DNA of 64,000 nucleotides, taken from the NCBI RefSeq assembly GCF_014356525.2, contig NC_052506.1, forward strand, positions 29,235,192 through 29,299,191, read 5' to 3'. The notes under the pieces were generated by a model. That model had not been told where the DNA came from. It saw only the letters and a program-made list of their open reading frames with translations, and did no database searches. Origin of the DNA: Nilaparvata lugens. Taxonomy: Eukaryota; Arthropoda; Insecta; Hemiptera; Delphacidae. Positions 22,705 to 36,249 of this stretch are shown here, in pieces; position 1 is the first letter of the stretch; each line of letters begins with the position of its first letter. The translations under genes and the position numbers were made by a program.

Positions 22705-24856
22705 ACAATTCATTTTTTCATCAAATCTGTATCGAAATCATGCATCACAGGACTACTTTCCCATTATAAAATAACATTGAATTCAAAATGGTGGTTCCAA
22801 GATTACGGACTAAAATTTTGAAGCAACGCTTAAGTAGTTTCTCCCATTGGAATAGAATCCCTAATCAGACCCATCGTCAAATTTCTTTTTTAAAAGTAGT
22901 TTTCAGATGTTTATATACTTTTCACCAACCCAGTATAATACAGTAGCTCAAGGCAGTAACGAAGTTTCAATCTTGACAAACTTTAATAAAATTTATTTAT
23001 TCAATAACAGTCAAGAACTCAGCTACTCTGGATTCGCTGATAACGAGCGGTCAAATTTATGGTGAAGGTTGGAATTTTGAGAGTTTGAGATTCTCAAAAC
23101 ATTTCTTGCCAGGCTGGTACAATGCATTATTACATTATGTACAATACAATAATATTCCTCATGTGTTTGTGGACTCATCATACCGTCTATTTCTCCGGCA
23201 CGTTGAAGGTTGGAGAGTATTCTAGAGCAGAAAGGAATGATGTTTAACGATAACGGATCAGTTACTCCTCTGCTTTTTCGGCCGTGTTTTCGTTTCATTT
23301 TTTTTTCTCTCGTCCTCCTGTGTCGGACACACCCGTCAACACAACACCACCTCCTTGGAGAAGCCGCACCGCCAGAGAGATTTATGCCCTGCTCCGACCG
23401 CTATAAAACAAACATCGGACTCCCCTTCGTCACGTTCTTTCTTCTTTCTATTAGCCTTTACATTCTTCAGAATGTAGAGAGACAAAGAAGGTACGAACTT
23501 CTCAACATCATTACACAACGAGGAGCCCCCGAGGCTGCCATCTCATCTCATTACATATACTATTAGCCCGAGCGCATTCAATTACCTGACGCGCCGCTCC
23601 GTTGTTCCATCTCTCCTTATGTAACTCACACATTCCACCCTCCTCCCACCACTTGTTCACTCGCTCACTCACACACATCATCACTATTCTATCCCCGTCC
23701 ACACTCCATCCGCACTGAACCGGTCATCTTAAATCAGCAACGATCGTGGAGGAGTTTGGATAAAAATAAATAAGGAGCTGAATATTAGAACAGCCACGAA
23801 TTGAATTTGTACCTTGTTCTTGCTCTTTTGGTTTTATTTGGCGAGCTCCTATCGTAAACACAATCGTTACGCCCATGCCTTCACATCACCTCAGACCATG
23901 CTTATTATAATACCAGCACCTCTACGTGTTTCTTGCATATCGTGAACACTTGTCTTCTTTCTGTTCGTTTTTCCACTCTTGTCCATCGTACTATCATCTC
24001 CTCTCACTTGCACATTCACTTATTTTCTTGCTCCGGCCCAGCTTGAAAGTTCTCTTTTTACAAACAAAGGTGTTTAGGGGACACTCATGTTTACAGATGT
24101 GTTTCGCACCAAGGCGGTCTTCCTTCTTGTCATGTAAACAACTGCTGTTTGTAGCTATTTGCATTCTTGTCGATCTGTCAACACCTTGAACTTGAACTTT
24201 GAACTTGTCTTTACAGCTTGAATCTTCTATTTGACTAATTAAAAATTGTTTTCTGGTATTTTACCATGGGTCAATCTGGATGGATTATAAATTTTACTTT
24301 TGTTATAGTTTCAAATACGAGATTAACGATTTTCGCGCTTTGTTTCAATGCATCGAACATCTAGAATGAGTAGAAAGAACACATAATTTCAGAAACTCCA
24401 GCATATAGTTTTTCTATATCATATCGATGGTACATATTGCTATGTGTTGAGGAACTTCTATACGTAATGTCTGGCTCTCCTCAACAACATTTTCTGTAAT
24501 TGATTGACTGATTTCACTAAATATACATTGGAAGTGTCTTAATAATAGCAGCAAGCTATCAAATTATCATTATGTTAGATCTATCCCAATGGCTATTAAC
24601 TAGTAGATTGATGAAAAAAATTTAGTAGTTCTATTGGAAACAATAGTAACTCATTGGTAATACAGACAGCTATTATGCTAGTCAATAACACTATTACATC
24701 ATTACTTCTCAGTACATTTTAATCTATTTCTACAACACATTTTATTACGTGCGCACACTGTTCATATCAAAATGAGTTTTAAATTTTGGTTCTATCAACA
24801 GAGAAAACCAATAAATAGCCGATTTGAAAGTGCCGATTCTCACACCCATGTTTTCT
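22705..24856. other. AT-rich DNA with a GC-richer patch, no gene assigned
   Basis: 23,210-23,710 is GC-richer with open frames of 60-118 codons on both strands, none with a recognised domain. Nothing else was seen. Confidence 0.45.
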
Positions 24857-25192
24857 TTAGCGTGGAACTGCTGGAGTCAGCTTCGACTCTAAACGACTGG
24901 CGTCAGTTGAGAATGTGGATGAAGCAACAGGAGGCGTAGTCCTTTCGGGTCGAGCGACCGAAGGCAGAGGCTCTTCTTCCTCCCTATCCATTATAGACGT
25001 TCTCCCAGACTGCAGTGGTGGAAACAATCCTCTCAGCGCTCGTCCACCAGATCTCATCCGCTCTATCCTTCCCCTAACTCTAACTCCTCTTTTGACACCC
25101 CAGAAAAGAGCTGCAGTGCTAACAGCTTCCTTCGACCTTACATTGACTCGTTCCTGCGCTTTGATTACCAGTGCTTTGATCACATCACTTTG
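24857..25192 (-). CDS. Open frame, possible 3' terminal exon of an unknown gene
   Basis: An open minus-strand stretch of 111 codons ends at a TAA (24,857-24,859). I do not recognise the product. The composition looks protein-like: a basic block (WGVKRGVRVRGRIERMRSGG), then an acidic run (MDREEEEPLPS), then a Ser/Thr/Pro-rich tail ending KLTPAVPR. The local GC content is above the surrounding DNA. There is no good start codon context and no strong splice acceptor at the upstream edge. The opposite strand is also open over most of the same stretch (24,915-25,250), so an accident of composition is quite possible. If real, it would be the C-terminal end of a gene extending to higher coordinates. 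Confidence 0.22.
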   Translation of the reverse strand, partial: QSDVIKALVIKAQERVNVRSKEAVSTAALFWGVKRGVRVRGRIERMRSGGRALRGLFPPLQSGRTSIMDREEEEPLPSVARPERTTPPVASSTFSTDASRLESKLTPAVPR

Positions 25193-25347
25193 TCACTGCT
25201 CACTCTTTCGTTCCACCTCTTGTCGAAGAAGTTCTCATATTAGAATGTGACATGTCACTCTCCACCATTCGTGTTTATAATAACAAGCTTAAATAGAAAT
25301 GCTGGGATTAATGCGCGTACTTTTGTGACACAGACACAAAAGTGTCA

Positions 25348-25598
<251 letters not shown>

Positions 25599-26226
25599 GT
25601 GTATGTGCGTCTGTGTACACGATATCTCATCTCCCAATTAACGGAATGACTTGAAATTTGGAATTTAAGGTCCTTTCACTATAAGGATCCGACACGAACA
25701 ATTCCGATCAAATGCAATTAAAGATGGGGGCTAAAATGGCGAAAATGTTGTCAAAAACAGGGTTTTTCGTAATTTTCTCGGAAACGGCTCCAACGATTTT
25801 GATCAAATTCATACCTAAAATAGTCATCGATAAGCACTATCAACTGCCACAAGTCCCATATCTGTAAAAATTTCAGGAGCTCCGCCCCATCTATGCAAAG
25901 TTCGATTTTATATTCCCAATTATCAGGCTTCAGATACAATGAAAATCTCTACAATTAATCAGTAACATTTTCACCTAAAATTGGAAATAAGCTTCAAATT
26001 CGAGAAAATATGATTATTCAATTGAAAATTATTGTTGATTCTTTTAAATCATTCACTATGAAGAGATAGCAGACCTCATGTGTGTCTCCAGCGTTATTGC
26101 CCTGTCACCAGCTGACTCAAATATTTGAATAGTAGCTTTGAGATGCGCGGGACACTAGCGTCAGGTGATCAATTTTCATAATGGCAAGGAAAGTTGTGTG
26201 AGTGCACCACACCAGATTTTTTAGGG
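25599..26226 (+). repeat. Interspersed repeat family R, fullest copy
   Basis: 25,600-25,712 is the reverse complement of 63,005-63,125. 25,820-26,225 is the reverse complement of most of 51,255-51,700. The right edge (GGCAAGGAAAGTTGTGTGAG) recurs at 340. It contains a CTCGGAAACGGCTCCAACGA motif related to 61,836 and 62,606. No coding frame. The class is not known. Confidence 0.8.
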
Positions 26227-26229
26227 CGT

Positions 26230-29200
26230 TCCCGGACGACCAAGTGATTTACTTCCACATTCCCACAATAGTATTTCCCATATCAACCCACAACTTTCAG
26301 AAATTCTATCAAATGAGTAACTTCACTCTCACTGATTCATATTACTTAACTGTAACTTACCTGTGATTCACATTCACTGTAACTTAACTGATTCATATAG
26401 AAATAATTGTAAATCGTGTATCGTTTTGAATCCAGCATTATGAGATCTTTCACATGAAAGACAAACCATATAGTAGCAGGGGTGCGTGAGTTATCGAATT
26501 ATTTGATGTTCAGACTCAATTCATCAGTGCACGCTTGACCTATACATATAATCAAGGCAACGAATTCATTCATATTCATCCAGATCACAGTAGATTCTAA
26601 TATATTATTCGTAATATCAATTATGTGTGTGTTGCAAACTATGATATCGTTATTAAGCTGCATAATTCCGCCAGATACATTTCATTCTGCCATGAAGCAC
26701 TGTGCCATGAAGAGTTCACCAAAATAATCGATTGAAACGCCTAGTTCTTCTGAGGATGATATTTCCTTGGTGGAAGTTGAATAATTGCATATTTCCTTGT
26801 ACAGCTTTTCTTGGTTGGACTTTATCGAATTGTTGATGAGACTGAGAGGAAGAGTTTCGCCATCATCATATCGCTGTCAGGACTCACGCTTTCGGCAGCA
26901 GCAACTTTTCAGAGCCTTTTGATAATAGGTGGAGTGGGGAGCGTAAATACTTTGGTGACGTCATTAAAGTGGTAATGGAGTAGGTGGCGAGCAATTTATT
27001 CCAGGTAATGTCTCTAGCTGTGCCGTTCAGCGCTTGCCTTTTGCTAACCTTCCTTCATATAATAGGGCGCCGCAGTTAGTGTTGAGTAAGGAGGGGTCTC
27101 TGGAAGGGGGAGAGGGGTTCAGCCCTGCTAAAACAAATGTCGGTCGCTACTTACTCTCCTGCTCCTGCTTCTAAACTTTGAATTTAAGTTCTTGGCTCTC
27201 TTAGAGCAATGCTTTGGGGCTTTCTTTTCGGGCACGTATTCTCTGAAAACTTTTCTCGGCATCCTTAATTTCTTTCTTCTGCCCAATCCACCCCGGGACG
27301 CTATAAACCCCCTATTTCCTCAAACCTCGTACTCATCACAACCTGATTCGCAGACTTTTGCCAACGAACAAGAGCCAAACCAATGTTAATACGTTTACGT
27401 GTAGCTTTAATAAGCATTAATAAGTTTGAATTGGTTTATTCTGATGGTTTTAATTCCATATGCCAGTGAGGAGTCTATAGCAGTTAAGCATGCACACAAG
27501 AAGCACTAGCTAGCTAGCTGTCACTAGCATTAATTTTGTAATCTGCCTATTACATTTTAGCAGGATTCGTAAGAGAAGTAATAAGAAAAAATTCAAATGA
27601 AGTTTCAGTGTTCAATCCTTATTCACAAAACTCCATGCTCCAAGCTTTACATTCCGATATCTTGCTAGGCAATTAAATTTTTGTCATTGGAGTAATAAAC
27701 AAATCATTAGTTCTCCTATGTCTGAAAACGTCTGGGAAACGATTTCTATTGATATTAATTCTAATTTTGAAAATCATAGTATTATATTACTCATATTGGA
27801 ACTATAGTGAGGTCCTTGTAACTCCTCCTTGTAACTGCCTTCTATAGAGGATAGCTGATGATGATACATATATCTAATGTCATTTCAACCGTTCATTCTT
27901 TTCCAATTATCAATTATATTTTATTCGTCAAGAAAACATACATTTAATTGGTAAAAATAAATTTTTATAATTGAGATTGAATACTTTGTTAGTTGAACTT
28001 CTACATTTTTCTACAAATAATCTGGCATTGTTGCAAAGCAAGAAAATCATAGCACCCTCTGCTTTGTTGAATGATAGACAAGGATTGCAATATCAATGTT
28101 GAGAAAATACTGTGATTATAACGTGGACCTCTCTATAGGAAGTATAATACAACGACAAATTTCCAATTGTATAAGTTTTTCTCTATGTATCACACTCATG
28201 GAAGACCAATACTTGTGTGTAGAATCTACAGTTTAGGTGAGTTCCAAACCACCAGAAAATGATTTCATACATCCACTGTAGGAGTTTACCTCAAGCACTC
28301 TAAATTAGCTGTAAAGATAATAGGTGAACGCTACTTAAAACTCGATAATCATGGAATCTAATCGATTACTACACCAATCACTTTCCTATTATTGCAAAAC
28401 AGTTCAATCTCCTATTAGACCACCATTGGGATCAGAACCAAACTAGACTATATTGTTCAAAGTCAAAAATTTATTGTTGTCAGCCAATCATCAAAGGGAA
28501 AAATTGGATCTTAACGTGATCAATCGTTTGTTAATCCAACTAATTCTACCAAAAATAATATTCGAAGCCAGTTAGTACTTTGGTTATTGTTTTGGTTATT
28601 TATCGAAAGTGTCAAGAGATATAAACATCTCTGTGGAATAGAAATGGATTGTCACAGGTGATAGAGATAAAATATGTTTATGAGAATGGAAAAATTATAT
28701 TCTCAGTGAAGAATTTCTGGTTATATCAACATTGATTCATCTATATCGTATTCATTATCACCTATGCCGTAGTTATCGAATCGCTTGAGAATCAGAAACA
28801 AACTATATTAATATACTCATTTAATAGATCATTCAAATTCTTGTCTTCGTTTTCCACTCCCAAATAAGAATGCTATCCACAAGTGAAACTGTTGTAGTCT
28901 CCTACAATGGCCTGGAGTGGGCGATGAAGGTTGAATATTTTGCTAGTGTCAGAGGGATATGTATATGATTCCAAGTTAATCAGACACATGAATCCAGTCA
29001 TGACACCTGAATAAACATCAAGAGTTGTTAAAGCTACATTGTGTGCTCAAGCACAACATAAATCAAATGTCTTCGGTATGCTGCCGCGATTGAAGAGGAG
29101 GAGTGCGAAGCGTTTGAATAATGAAGTGAGAAGATACGATAAGTTCAACGAAGAAAGAAAGAAGGGAAAAAAGACTGAGAAGGCTTGGCGTGGAAAATGA

Positions 29201-30930
29201 TTTAAGGCTTATGTCGGCACTCGGCCGAGAAGTGTTAATTACGTAAATTCATTCCGATTTCGTGAGCTTGGAGAGGTTGGGGCTCCTTTGTAGCTTGAGC
29301 TCAATGGTAGGTGGAGGAGAGTTCATAATAAATTTGTTTACGCTAGAGTCCTCAGCTTGAGACGGCACGATGAATAGTGAAGTATATAGCGAGTGAGCAG
29401 AAAGAAATAGCTAATTACACGATAAGACAAAGAAAAGAATGGTGGTAAAGAAACATGATGATTGAGAAGCCTCCCCCCTCACTTGATGGAAGTCCAAGGA
29501 AGACAGACGTGTTGGAAAAGAAGAGCTGGCTCGAGTTTGAGGAGATGAGGTTGGGTAGGAGGAAGAATCGAGTGAGAAGGACATTAAGTGGGATTCAAGG
29601 TTGAACTCAATGCTTTTAAAGATTGTTCCAGCGCACTATTTGTTCAGCGTGAAAGCTGCTCCTTTAAAAGTCCATAATATATAACACCAGCTCTTTCAAC
29701 TCCTCATTACTGACTGAATCAAGAAATTCGATACCTTTACTGGAGTTCAGGATTTGAATAGACAGAAAATGGTATAATGTACTGTACTGTGAAATAATTG
29801 TCAAGGTGTGTTAGAAAGGAAGCACCATCGTATTTATTCTGATCTTTAACACTTCAAACAACAACATACTTAACAACTAGTTGAAATTTCTGATTTACCT
29901 GGCAAGTAGAACTGTTATTGACGTGGATGTTCAAAATCAAGTTCTCGAGTTGATCCTAAAACTATATAATATAAGGCTCAAGTTATCATTATTCATGTAT
30001 GATTATATTAGAGAAGCGTTGGGGCATTATATGCGCATTAGCGAAGAGTGTTTTCTTAGTGTTTTAAGCTACGCTTCACTGAAAATAAAGATCAAAGAGA
30101 AAATGCACATAATGCTTCATAGTATTATTCGAGATGGGTTACATCACTGTGAGTGAGACGCCCTTCTGGCAGATATGGAGGAGTAAATATCAGTTATTAT
30201 TCCTTTTGCTGACGCAAAGAGCTGTTAAAATATCCCTGGCTTATTTCGAGAACATATTTCATCCCTATTCATGGAGGCCCTTAGCGACATGACGACATCA
30301 GCTAACCGCAGGATTGGATGTGGTTGAGGGTGAGTGATGGCAAGGGGATGACATGAGGGTGCACTTCCTTCTCATCCTTTTTCTTTTTTCAGCTTCATTC
30401 CTTGCTTTTTGTCCACTGAACGTCCTCCCCTCATTCAGCTTCGAATGAGATCTGGTCACACAGACATTCCCGCTGGATACAGTATTATACACTCACAAGT
30501 AAACAGTGAGTCATATGGCCGGCCAGCCAGTAATATTTTGTCCAGGGTCAACGTGAGATTGTTTTTCCGTTGAGAAGACTGACAATGGACTAATTTAAAA
30601 CCAAAAATTGTTTGTTTTCATAACGTCACTGGTAATTCAGGTTCATAATTAGGTCATATTATTCATTTATGGTAACAACAGGTTGGTTATCCCTCACATA
30701 AGTGACATAAGTGAGATCCCTCACAGGTCTCCTTCAACATATTACAGCAAACAATCAAAAGTACATATTTGAATAAAGGAGAAAACGTTAAGATTTCTAA
30801 AACGAAAATAATGATATAGATGAGGAATATAATACAAATGCACTAGTGGTGGAATAAGAATAGTTACCGAATGTAACTTGAAGAACTGCAATATTATTTC
30901 GCATTACTAATACAATCATCATAGTTAGAT
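26230..30930. other. AT-rich DNA, no gene or repeat recognised
   Basis: A consensus cAMP-response palindrome TGACGTCA lies near 26,956 in a GC-richer patch (26,930-27,060). A homeodomain-like TTAATTACGTAA lies near 29,242. Open frames at 27,192 and 29,881 are short and unrecognised. GA-rich sequence fills 29,090-29,600. Confidence 0.45.
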
Positions 30931-30934
30931 TTTA

Positions 30935-31133
30935 GGCTGATCACACCCTGATTAGTCAAGACAAGACTAGTCACGTTTAGTCACAATACTTCACATTGCT
31001 GCTTATGACGCAACACACACTGATTAGTCATTGCAATTAGACATGACTCATAAGCAACTATATGAAGTATTGTTCATATATTGTCCACTAAACGTGGCTA
31101 GTCTTGTCTTGACTAATCGGTGTGTGACCAGCC
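30935..31133. mobile_element. 199-bp palindromic MITE with TTA target duplication
   Basis: The termini GGCTGATCACAC / GTGTGACCAGCC are imperfect inverted repeats, and complementarity continues inward for about 48 bp (GATTAGTCAAGACAAGACTA against 31,100-31,120). An inner palindrome (CAATACTTCA / TGAAGTATTG) makes most of the element able to fold into one hairpin. TTA flanks both sides (30,932-30,934 and 31,134-31,136), suggesting a PIF/Harbinger-type transposase in trans. Confidence 0.8.
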
Positions 31134-31139
31134 TTATTT

Positions 31140-33440
31140 GTTCATTTCGTAGTGAGAATCATACATATGAGAATAAAAATAGAGAGAAAAGAATAAAGGA
31201 AGAATAAAAATGGAAAACGATTTTCAATTAAAGGAACTGATTTTCTAATGTTAGAGAACCAGATATTAGGGTACAATATAAAACACAAATATATTCAATA
31301 ATAATGTAATCCACCACAAAAGGATATCTTGTTGCACTATTCCAATAATTTAGAAAGACATTCTTGTGGATGATTGAATGAATAGATTCAATTCAAGATA
31401 TTGAATAATGAACTGGTTCATAGTGCGGTGAGCGCTGTGAATGAATGAAACACATATTATTATATTCAAAATTGAAGAGCTTATTGGCCTTACGGCATAG
31501 CCTATATAATTATTTGTTTATAGCGATTTATCATCCGTTTACTAACTCTGCTCTGGTCATCGATCCGATTTCTATTGCATCTTGTGGTGGAGTTTGTGTC
31601 TGAATAAAAAACAAATAAAAAGGTTGTCGGAGTTTGTCCAACGACTTTTCTCAACAATAATGCTGTTTGGGATTTTTGAACTTTTAATGGTTTCTCTTCC
31701 TATGCATTTAAAATTGGAAATTAAAGTTAATTATTGAATTAGCAAAAGAGAAAGAGTGACAGAGACGCTTATTATATAATCAAATAATTGATACTGAAGC
31801 TACAGATACTAGCTCTCATGACTCATATTGCTTTTCTTCAATTTGTTTCCAATTGGAAAATCTAACTGCCATTGCCGCTGCCATCCTATTCACAGGAAGA
31901 ACGTGGACCGGAAGATCCCGGAACGTTCGACCGCTCTCTGTGTGTACACACCTTTACTCTCATTATAACTGTCATGAAATTTTACATTTTTGGCTCATTA
32001 ATGATTAATTTCGTGAAATATGCAAATCACATCGATGTAGATCAAAACTTGGTTAATTAGTACGATCTGATATAATTACGCATATAATAATGCACTTGTT
32101 CAAGAGAGCAACGCACAATACACTCAAGTTGCCAACTTTATCTAACAAAAGTTTATTATAATTTCTCCACAGGCCTACTGTTAATGTTATTTGTGAAAAA
32201 TTCATTCCACCTATAATGAAGAGTTTCAAACTGATTTTCATTCCCTGAAATCCTGATCTTTTTTATTGTTATCATTAAATGGAACTTCATCCTAAGTACA
32301 AATTTGTTCCCATTACAACATATGTTTCTGTGGTTTGTTTGATAAATATTATACTAGAAGGTATACAGATTGAAATTTCACACGCTGATAAAAATGGCTC
32401 CAGAAAGGGACTTAATAATTATTGCACTATGATTTATAACCGCAGCATAACTGCATTGATCTCTTCATTTTTCATCGCTGAAACTCCAGCCGAACATTAA
32501 TTGAGTGGGGACGTATGTGTGGTATTGGCTACGGTTCATGTTGTATAATTGAAAGAGGGAATGAGAATTATTGAGCTCATAAATCGCAGTTCCATTCAGA
32601 TCAACATCTGCTGCGGCTCTAGTCACGTCCCACCCTCTTCTTGCCGTGGACCATAAAGAGATTGTTGTCACTGGTTCATGAATCGACAGGCACACTATTA
32701 TATTCCAAAAGTCTCACTAATAGTAACGCATTAATCGTGCTGCTCACATGGGTTCCAAGTTCATGCCATTCATGAATAAATTTTTATCAAAGAGTGGTCA
32801 TTGATATCGTATGTGATGTTATTGAACCATTCTTTGAAAAATAGCATGAGGAATTTTTACAAAGAGACAAGCCTCTTCGAAGATGAGAGATTCAATCTGA
32901 CAAAGAAAATGTCCATAATATGTGTATAAGAAGACCCATAATTATATTTCAATCTAGTAAGAGATTAAAAGATGAATAATCTATTAAGAGACCATAATTC
33001 TAATTATTATGGTAGACCTGTAGACTCTGAGCTCGCTATCTTCATCCTCACAAACATTACTGAAAATAGGTAAATAGTGAGAAATGATTATTAATGGTCA
33101 CTTATAAATAATTAACAGCGTTCCCATAATTCTCACCAACTCTGTACATACATTATTGATTGTCTGAATGTGCCCTTTCTTTTGCTTTCACTGTGACATC
33201 TTGCAACTTGTTAATTCTCACGTTGAAATTTATGCAATAACTCACTTATTGTGCCCTCATCAATAATTGTACCCATTCTTTATTTAAGCTTCAACTATAC
33301 CACAGAGAAAAATATATTCTTTATTACTCCGTACCAATACTTTCAAGGCAATTTTGCTGCATTGTTGATACTGTAGAAGGAATTATACTACTGCTGTTTA
33401 AAAAATTATTAAAGCATTCCCATTATTCATCTGATTCTTG
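31140..33440. other. AT-rich DNA, nothing recognised
   Basis: Only short open frames without motifs. No repeat shared with the rest of the window was noticed. Confidence 0.45.
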
Positions 33441-33469
33441 TTGGTGGGGGGGTCTAGGACCCCTCTGCC

Positions 33470-33640
33470 CACCTAAATGGCACCCCTGCACCCTTCAGAC
33501 TGATAGCGCTACCTGATTGCGGGTTCGAATCTCAACGGTAGGCATGGACGTTTGAGGTTTCACCATCTCATCAAATCACCTTCGCACTTCCCATTCTTAT
33601 GCACAAGTCCATATTTTGTACAGAAATGTGCCAGGAGTGA
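33470..33640 (+). mobile_element. SINE-like sequence with a box B
   Basis: GATAGCGCTACCTGATTGCG followed by GGGTTCGAATCTC looks like the right half of a tRNA, with a good RNA polymerase III box B. It cannot be a tRNA gene: the bases after box B do not pair to close a T-stem. The downstream sequence (TCACCATCTCATCAAATCAC, CACAAGTCCATATTTTGTAC) has the look of a SINE body. No target duplication was found and the borders are approximate. Confidence 0.4.
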
Positions 33641-33649
33641 TTAGTTTGG

Positions 33650-35880
33650 TAGTGTTTAGGAAGAAGGTGGCTGTACCAGATTGGTTGGGAAGCATCAGAA
33701 GAACTACACCAGTCTCGTTATATTCGGTGACCAACACGTCTTCAAAGTTTTCAGACAATTGATTAGTATTTATTTTATCATTGTTATAGTCGGTTTGACT
33801 GTTTTGCTTGTCTGGTTAATTTTTTTTCTCTTTCTCTCTTCTGAGAATTTCTGGAATCCCTGCCACTGCGGCCTTCAACTAAGTATTGTTTTTTAATTGA
33901 TTCTATTGATCAATCAATGTATTAAATATACTTATTCCTTCATTAAAATATGCATCAGCACTATGGATTATTTTTCCCATTATCAAAATATTAATAATAT
34001 ATGTACAATATAATTATATTCTCTATTATTTACTGCTCACTTCTATGAGCAGATTAACTCCCCCCTACACAGAGATGGATTAGTCTAGTAGGGTGATTCC
34101 GAAATATGTTGTAGGTATATTGTATTTCATATTCGTGTATTATGTTGTTTTTTTTAATTAAATTGAATCGAGTACAAGTCTCAATTGGGCACCATCCACG
34201 AAAAAAATCTATAAATCAAAATTAATCATCTCAGGGGTATTTCTGCGGGATTTATTGTGTCATACAAGTTGTCGAATAGCTATCATAGAATGATTATCAA
34301 AAGCCTATAAAATCACTAGGCCTACCTCACCAGCATGACAAATATTTCACCTATATAAATGGAAGGATAGCTCAAATTAAGTTGTCATTGAATAATATCA
34401 TAACCAAGAGTATATTGTTCAGTAGTTTTGTTGATGTGCATAGCCATCCTTTAATTGATCAATATTGTCAATTTGCTAGATAAAATTTATTGAAAATGTT
34501 ATTATTATGTGCATTTTCTTCTATTTTCATTTTCTATAAATACTTGTAGCCTACAGCACAGACTTAGCAATGATAGATAAATGAGAATCGAGCATCAATT
34601 GATTCAAACCCACTTATAGTAAGTAAAGTATATAGAGTAAAACTAATAATTAGTTATATAATAATATTTAATTATTATAAATATATAATAATATAATAAT
34701 TATTGTGTGAAGGATGACTTATTGATTAAAGAAGATATCAGGAGATAATATCTTCAATTTTCATTATGATGCATTATAAGGGTGCAGTGCATTGATATTA
34801 TTGGATCACATGATCTTTTTCATATTTCATGCGGTGAGCATTGTTTGAGTGGTGGCAGAGCAGAGTTTAAAGGGTTTGGGGTTATTTTGAGCATAAGGGG
34901 GGGGGTGAGGATGGTGATCAGCACATAAATCTGAGCTCAGACAATGCAAGTCGTCGGCCAACAGTGCGGCTGCGACATCTGCGGTGAAAGCTTGTATTCA
35001 TTCGCAACTTGCCACTCTATCCATGACTGGACGAGGGGGGTGAAAAGACCGGGAGTTTCTGACAGACGAAAATATATTATTATACATTTTGTCCCGAAGG
35101 GTGCACATCTATTATTGTTGCTGGCGAAACAATCATCCTCACTCAGCCGAATCAAGCTGCGAGGAAGAATAAACTATTGTTTGTATCTTTGATAGGTGAA
35201 ATGAATCTTTTCATTCTACATATGGAAATTCTCTAATAGTTAATCAGTGATTTCACTTTTAGTTTCATCCAATGTACTTAGGATACATAGGTATTCTAGG
35301 TGTCTTGGTTTCATCTTTTAGGGAAATGAAGTGAGATTTATGAGTCCATAACGCACTATCAGGCTGCTGAATAACCTCTTCAGATTATTGATTTTAAAAA
35401 AATCAATAGCCTGACGACTTCCAAATCTTGTATTACGTACGGATGCTTGAATTGTCATCCGAAATCTGTAATATTGTGGAAAATTATAGGGTAGATGGAG
35501 AAAATGTATAATATCATATTATTATTACTCAATTGAACTGAGTTTAGAGGAACATACTCAACGGTATGAGAGTTTTTGAGGTTTTTTTATGAATGTTCGA
35601 TTGGTTTTAATCTTAGCTAAATTCCGTTACGATTTTGCTACATATCTTCATTGTGCTGAAAACTCTCAAAGGTGGATGAATCTCATACAATTGGGTTTGA
35701 ATAATCAGATTGGAGTGTACCAATCATTTCGATAAGAGTTGTTAGAATGTAGGCTACATACAAAATGGAATACATGGTAGTTGTAGATGGGACATGTAAC
35801 AAACAGCATTATTCCATTTGTTTTCAAAATGTTGGATCTGTAGGGTAATATAATTGGAGCCTGAAGTTATGGTAGTGATC
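33650..35880. other. AT-rich DNA, nothing recognised
   Basis: A GC-richer patch at 34,940-35,190 is open on both strands but shows no reliable domain. A G-run lies near 34,900-34,910. Confidence 0.4.
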
Positions 35881-35889
35881 GTATGCTAA

Positions 35890-36249
35890 CAAATTCCTAA
35901 CGAGGAACAAATCCCGAAGCAATCTGTTGAACGTGGGAGCTGCGTCGAAGATGTCCCGGCGGCGAAAGAAGAAGCTAGCTTGCTCAGCTCAGACTCAGAT
36001 TCTGTCCAATGTGAACCGCAACGAAAACATAACCTTTCCTATTCTAATGGAAAACAAAGAGCAAATCGCAGAGAACATCCTTTAAACAAATACACCCGCC
36101 AACGTCACGAGCACGATAAAATGTTTGCCCTTTCCTTCTTGCTTCCACATCACGAAATATCCAGCTCAGGCATTACTCTTGGGATAAAGAATCAAGAAGC
36201 AAGAAATCCATGTATGTATGATGGATCTATTCTCATGTTCTATGCATAA
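35890..36249 (+). CDS. Open frame, possible internal exon of an unknown gene
   Basis: 119 open codons, stop to stop, in DNA clearly GC-richer than its surroundings. The product is not recognised. It is hydrophilic, with an acidic/serine run (EEASLLSSDSDSVQCEPQ) followed by a basic stretch (KQRANRREHPLNKYTRQRHE). Upstream is a branch-point-like GCTAAC at 35,885-35,890 and a possible acceptor CCTAACGAG|G ending at 35,904. Downstream is a good donor, CCAT|GTATGT, at 36,211/36,212, before the frame's own stop. A second frame starts ATGTCCCGGCGG at 35,951 and runs 44 codons. These signals are suggestive only. No flanking exon was found. Confidence 0.25.
   Translation, partial: QIPNEEQIPKQSVERGSCVEDVPAAKEEASLLSSDSDSVQCEPQRKHNLSYSNGKQRANRREHPLNKYTRQRHEHDKMFALSFLLPHHEISSSGITLGIKNQEARNPCMYDGSILMFYA

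Noticed and set aside
23210..23566. 118-codon plus-strand frame with hydrophobic stretches
   Set aside because: No signal-peptide or family pattern could be defended, and the opposite strand is partly open.
33480..33545. Possible tRNA gene
   Set aside because: Box B is good but the T-stem and acceptor stem do not pair. It is listed as SINE-like.
34944..35192. Frame starting with CGCDICGE, zinc-finger-like
   Set aside because: Only the Cys pair is present; the spacing to His residues does not fit a C2H2 finger, and the reverse strand is equally open.
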